Shown here one piece after another: positions 60,480-64,000 of a stretch of 64,000 nt of DNA. How positions within the stretch are numbered: the first letter of the stretch is position 1; each line of letters begins with the position of its first letter. The notes below the pieces were generated by a model. That model was not told where the DNA came from and made no database searches. It saw only the letters and a list, made by a program, of their open reading frames with translations. Made by a program: the position numbers and the translations under genes. The stretch is from CAZEQJ01 sp964514385 (GTDB taxonomy: Bacteria; Bacteroidota; Bacteroidia; Cytophagales; Cyclobacteriaceae): assembly GCA_964514385.1 (NCBI GenBank), contig CAZEQJ010000002.1, positions 1-64,000 of the forward strand. Direction: 5' to 3'.

Positions 60480-61830
60480 ATCTTTGATTTTTTTGGCATT
60501 CATAATGCTGGTTGCATGTGCAGAGTCATTTTCCTATGAAAATGAACCTGACACATTGCACTATGAGTATATTCCGGATGTGACTTACGGCTACATGGAT
60601 TCCGCCCTGCAGTCGATTTCATCTGAAATACCGCTAAATTTCAATGAAAATGTAAAATCGTTCGTTGATTATTTTACCGTACGCGATCGCGAATACACCC
60701 GAATGGTGGTCGAGCGGCTACCGGTTTACTTCCCTCTGATGGAGGAAACATTGAAAAAATATGACCTTCCGGATGAGCTGAAATACCTGTCAATTATTGA
60801 ATCCGGCCTTAATCCCAAGGCTATCAGCCGTGCAGGAGCTGTTGGATTATGGCAGTTTATGTCGGCAACAGGTCGCTATTATGGTTTAAAGCACGATTTC
60901 TATGTAGATGACCGCATGGACCCGGTAAAGTCTACTGAAGCGGCATGTAAATACCTGAAGTCACTCTACAATATGTTTGACGATTGGGAACTTGCGATAG
61001 CTGCTTACAATTGCGGCCCGGGCAATGTGCGCAAAGCCATAAGAAGATCGGGATACAAGAAACATTTTTGGGAAATCTACCGCTACCTGCCAAGGGAGAC
61101 ACGCTCGTATCTGCCGCAGTTTGTGGCTATGATATATACTTTAAATAACCTCGAAAAACATCACTTCTTCAGTAGTGGAGATGTATGGGCCATGTCTGCC
61201 GACACTGTATTGGTGCAGGAGTTTACTAACCTATCCATTTTGGCTACCCAGATAGGCGTATGCCCTGATGACCTGCGTAAGCTCAACCCCTCCATTATCC
61301 ATATGGCGCATCCGGGGTCTGATTATCCGCTACCGGTATATATACCAGTAGACAAGAAAGAGCATCTGAACCTGTATCGTGACAGCATTTTGCTGGCATC
61401 AGCCTACGGTAAAGAGCAGCTGGATTACCTGGCGAGAAATACACCGGGCAGCACATGGGGCAGAACCAAAATCTATTACCGTGTGCAAAGTGGCGATGTA
61501 CTGGGTACGATAGCACAAGAATATAAGGTGCGGGTTTCAGACCTGCGTGCATGGAACAACATCAATGGAAACCTGATCAGAGTAGGTCAGCGGCTGGCTA
61601 TATGGGTTCCCGACGGATCGGGGCTTGCCACTTACAATACGGCGCAGGTAGTAAACCAGCCGGTAACCGTAAAAGATGATCAGGGTAACCTGATATATAC
61701 GGTCATGCCGGGGGACACACTATGGGAGATATCCAAACGTTATCAGGATCTTACAGTGGAAAAAATTATTCAACTGAATAATCTTAAAAACGACCGGATT
61801 ACTCCGGGACAAAAACTTAAGATAGGATGA
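60472..61830 (+). CDS. Membrane-bound lytic murein transglycosylase with LysM domains (MltD-like)
   Basis: A 452-residue lipoprotein (MRKSLIFLAFIMLVAC, Cys16) that cleaves peptidoglycan glycan strands. The start at 60472 is chosen for the lipobox; the frame is open further upstream inside gatA but with no support. The SLT domain has the catalytic Glu110 in YLSIIESGLNPKAIS, GAVGLWQFMSATGRYYGL and AIAAYNCGPGNVRKAI. Two LysM repeats near the C-terminus bind glycan: YRVQSGDVLGTIAQEYKV and YTVMPGDTLWEISKRYQ. It is followed by a 4-base overlap with the DUF4837 gene. Confidence 0.92.
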   Translation: MRKSLIFLAFIMLVACAESFSYENEPDTLHYEYIPDVTYGYMDSALQSISSEIPLNFNENVKSFVDYFTVRDREYTRMVVERLPVYFPLMEETLKKYDLPDELKYLSIIESGLNPKAISRAGAVGLWQFMSATGRYYGLKHDFYVDDRMDPVKSTEAACKYLKSLYNMFDDWELAIAAYNCGPGNVRKAIRRSGYKKHFWEIYRYLPRETRSYLPQFVAMIYTLNNLEKHHFFSSGDVWAMSADTVLVQEFTNLSILATQIGVCPDDLRKLNPSIIHMAHPGSDYPLPVYIPVDKKEHLNLYRDSILLASAYGKEQLDYLARNTPGSTWGRTKIYYRVQSGDVLGTIAQEYKVRVSDLRAWNNINGNLIRVGQRLAIWVPDGSGLATYNTAQVVNQPVTVKDDQGNLIYTVMPGDTLWEISKRYQDLTVEKIIQLNNLKNDRITPGQKLKIG

Positions 61831-62915
61831 TCAGAAATAGTGCTTTACTTTTCATAATACTGTCGTTTGCCCTGATTTCCTGTGATAAGAAAGCATCAGA
61901 AAATACAGGTAATAACAGCGGGAAGGCACTTCCGACAGCGCAAGGAAACCATGGTGAAATACTCATTCTGATGGATTCAGCTCAATGGGAAGGACGCCTG
62001 GGTGATACCATCAGGTCGATATTGATGTCTGATATCCCGGGTTTACCTCAGCCGGAGCCGCTTTTTTCAGGATCTTATATTGATCCTGTTGCATTTAATG
62101 CCTCATTGAAAAAGGCCAAAAATCTTCTTTTTGTTACCACCCTGGATATTAATACCCGTGATGCTCAGCGTCTTCAGGGTTTTTTTACACCCTCTTCACT
62201 CAATCAGATTAAAGAAGACACAACACAGTTTATGCGCACAATCAAAGATGAGTTTGCGCGCGGGCAGGTATTGATGTACCTGTTTTCCAGAGATGAGGAG
62301 GTTCTGATTAACCGGCTGACGGAAAATAAGCAACGGATCCAGGAATTCTGGAAACAACGGGAAGAGGAGAGTATACGTTCAGAGGTACTCCGCAGAACCC
62401 AGAAAAAACTGGAAGACCAGCTGGAAACGAGGTATGGTTTTCATATCGATATACCCCAGGGATATGAAATAGCGCTGATGGAAGATGATTTTATCTGGCT
62501 TCGCCTTCTGGATAGCGATGTTGACCGCAGTATTTATGTTTATAAGCAGAATTATCAGCGGCAGGACATTTTTGAGGAAGATAACCTGATTGCACTGCGT
62601 AATGAGATAGGTAAGAAATATATCTATGGGAGCGATGAAGCAAACTCGTTCATGACTACGGAGAGTCTTATACCGCCGACATTCACGACTCTTAATTTCA
62701 GTAACCGGTATACCGTGCGGATGCAGGGGTTGTGGAAACTGAATAACCTGTCGATGGGAGGTCCTTTTATTAGCTACACACAGGTAGATGAGGCTACAAA
62801 TACACTTTTTTATGTTGAAGGTTTTGTCTATGCCCCGGGTAGGGATAAGCGGGATCCCATGGTGGAAATGACGACCGTATTAAAGACTTTCAGGCCGGTA
62901 GCGCCAAATCAATAA
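61827..62915 (+). CDS. DUF4837-family lipoprotein
   Basis: A 362-residue lipoprotein (MIRNSALLFIILSFALISC, Cys19) of the Bacteroidota DUF4837 family, whose function is not established. Family pattern: GNHGEILILMDSAQWEGRLGDTIRSIL, PEPLFSGSYIDP, NLLFVTTLDI, GFHIDIPQGYEIALMEDDFIWLRLLDSDVDRSIYVY and GLWKLNNLSMGGPFISYTQVD near the end. It overlaps mltD by 4 bases and lies 4 bases before the malic enzyme gene, so it is in the long envelope run. Confidence 0.9.
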   Translation: MIRNSALLFIILSFALISCDKKASENTGNNSGKALPTAQGNHGEILILMDSAQWEGRLGDTIRSILMSDIPGLPQPEPLFSGSYIDPVAFNASLKKAKNLLFVTTLDINTRDAQRLQGFFTPSSLNQIKEDTTQFMRTIKDEFARGQVLMYLFSRDEEVLINRLTENKQRIQEFWKQREEESIRSEVLRRTQKKLEDQLETRYGFHIDIPQGYEIALMEDDFIWLRLLDSDVDRSIYVYKQNYQRQDIFEEDNLIALRNEIGKKYIYGSDEANSFMTTESLIPPTFTTLNFSNRYTVRMQGLWKLNNLSMGGPFISYTQVDEATNTLFYVEGFVYAPGRDKRDPMVEMTTVLKTFRPVAPNQ

Positions 62916-62919
62916 ACCA

Positions 62920-64000
62920 ATGACTACGAGAATTAAGAAGCAGGATGCGCTGGATTATCATTCATCGCACCCTAAAGGCAAAATTGAAGTCGTACCTACC
63001 AAAAGCGTCAGCACACAACATGATCTGGCCCTTGCATATTCTCCGGGAGTAGCGGAACCTTGTCTTGAAATCGCAAAAGATCCAAACAACGTCTTTAAAT
63101 ATACAGCAAAGGGTAATCTGGTCGGCGTGATTTCCAACGGAACAGCAGTATTGGGGCTTGGAGACATTGGTGCTGATGCGTCGAAACCTGTGATGGAAGG
63201 TAAAGGGGTGCTTTTCAAAAAATTTGCCGGTATCGATGTGTTCGATATAGAGATCAACGAGAAAGATCCCGATAAGCTGGTGGAGATCATTAAGTCACTG
63301 GAACCTACCTTTGGTGGCATAAACCTAGAGGATATCAAGGCGCCTGAAAGTTTCAAGGTTGAAACCGCGCTGAAAGAACAAATGAATATTCCGGTTATGC
63401 ATGATGATCAGCATGGTACTGCGATCATTTCAGCAGCCGGACTTATCAACGCGCTGGAAATTGTAAACAAAAAGATTGACAATGTAAGGATCGTGATTAA
63501 TGGTGCCGGTGCTTCTGCTGTTGCCTGTGCCAATCTTTATTTATCACTTGGTGCCGATCCCAAAAATATGGTCATGCTCGATAGTAAGGGTGTGATACGA
63601 AAGGACCGGGAAAATCTGAGCCCTTCTAAAGCCAAATTTGCGACAGAGCTGGATTTGCATACACTTGAAGAGGCAATGAAATCAGCTGATGTATTCCTTG
63701 GACTCAGCAAAGGCAATATCCTTGAGCCGGCATGGGTAAAATCTATGGCCGAAAAGCCGATCGTATTCGCGCTGGCAAACCCGGATCCTGAAATATCCTA
63801 TGCCAAAGCTATGGCCACCCGCAAAGATATCATCATGGCGACAGGGCGTTCGGATCATCCGAATCAGATTAATAACGTGCTTGGCTTCCCCTATATTTTC
63901 AGAGGTGCACTGGATGTACGCTCCACAGCTATAAATGAGGAAATGAAGCTGGCAGCAGTTAAAGCTATTGCCCAGCTGGCCAAAGAGCCCGTGCCGGAGC
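62920..64000 (+). CDS. NAD(P)-dependent malic enzyme, N-terminal part (runs off the window)
   Basis: Oxidative decarboxylation of malate to pyruvate with NADPH production. The frame starts MTTRIKKQDALDYHSSHPKG and stays open to the window end (360 codons seen). Motifs: LALAYSPGVAEPC, GVISNGTAVLGLGDIGADASKPVMEGK, FGGINLEDIKAP, PVMHDDQHGTAIISAAGLINAL, IVINGAGASAVACANLYLSLG (dinucleotide fold), and ALANPDPEISYAKA. If it is the longer MaeB form, a phosphotransacetylase-like domain should follow beyond the window. It starts 4 bases after the DUF4837 stop. Confidence 0.95.
   Translation, partial: MTTRIKKQDALDYHSSHPKGKIEVVPTKSVSTQHDLALAYSPGVAEPCLEIAKDPNNVFKYTAKGNLVGVISNGTAVLGLGDIGADASKPVMEGKGVLFKKFAGIDVFDIEINEKDPDKLVEIIKSLEPTFGGINLEDIKAPESFKVETALKEQMNIPVMHDDQHGTAIISAAGLINALEIVNKKIDNVRIVINGAGASAVACANLYLSLGADPKNMVMLDSKGVIRKDRENLSPSKAKFATELDLHTLEEAMKSADVFLGLSKGNILEPAWVKSMAEKPIVFALANPDPEISYAKAMATRKDIIMATGRSDHPNQINNVLGFPYIFRGALDVRSTAINEEMKLAAVKAIAQLAKEPVPE

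Overview
This window is a piece of a Bacteroidota chromosome, most likely from the Cytophagales/Flammeovirgaceae side. The evidence is two tandem SusC/SusD pairs, a protein tail with a type IX secretion sorting signal, a fused SecDF, Bacteroidota-only lipoprotein families (DUF4292, DUF4837, DUF1735), a GldI-like FKBP next to nrnA and ndk, and TAnnTTTG-type -7 promoter motifs. The lineage call is inference from gene content. No 16S gene is present.

Layout. 1-12 kb (+ strand): the end of a T9SS-exported protein, then a polysaccharide-utilisation style operon susC-susD-susC-susD plus a DUF1735 surface lipoprotein, closed by a strong terminator. No glycanase lies inside the operon, so the substrate cannot be named. 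12.1-15.2 kb (- strand): a tightly coupled four-gene operon with a small secreted barrel-like protein, a divergent ECF sigma-like protein, a membrane protein with an anti-sigma-like cytoplasmic part and a periplasmic TonB-C-like end, and a second TonB-C-like protein.

15.2-20.3 kb is the only clear accessory region. It is visibly more AT-rich than its flanks and sits against the 3' end of a tRNA-Arg(ACG) gene. It holds two direct copies of a 241-bp repeat, each ending in a pair of REP-like hairpins. Between the copies lie a three-gene TIGR04255-type operon on the - strand and an orphan polymorphic-toxin tail with a putative immunity gene on the + strand. Beyond the second copy are three small ORFs that look like one broken gene. 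No integrase or transposase is visible. This is where an undescribed system is most likely.

20.5-64 kb is mostly housekeeping: SMP-30-like lactonase, secDF, trkA-type K+ regulator, udk, rdgB, two FKBP lipoproteins, nrnA, ndk; an alpha-glucan set (GH31, GT4 synthase, GH57); a flippase-like membrane protein, scpA, dxs, an arginase-family gene broken by a 10-N assembly gap, a rhomboid protease, rpmA-rplU, nrdB-nrdA with a strong terminator; a hydrolase, ZIP transporter, apbE, dgt; and a long + strand run ech-flippase-dut-nucleotidyltransferase-TPR-DUF4292-envC-tatA-gatA-mltD-DUF4837-malic enzyme, many of whose genes overlap by 4-30 bases.

The genes combine envelope functions (Sus import, T9SS, SecDF, Tat, EnvC/MltD wall remodelling), nucleotide metabolism (nrdAB, dut, dgt, ndk, rdgB, udk) and glycogen turnover.
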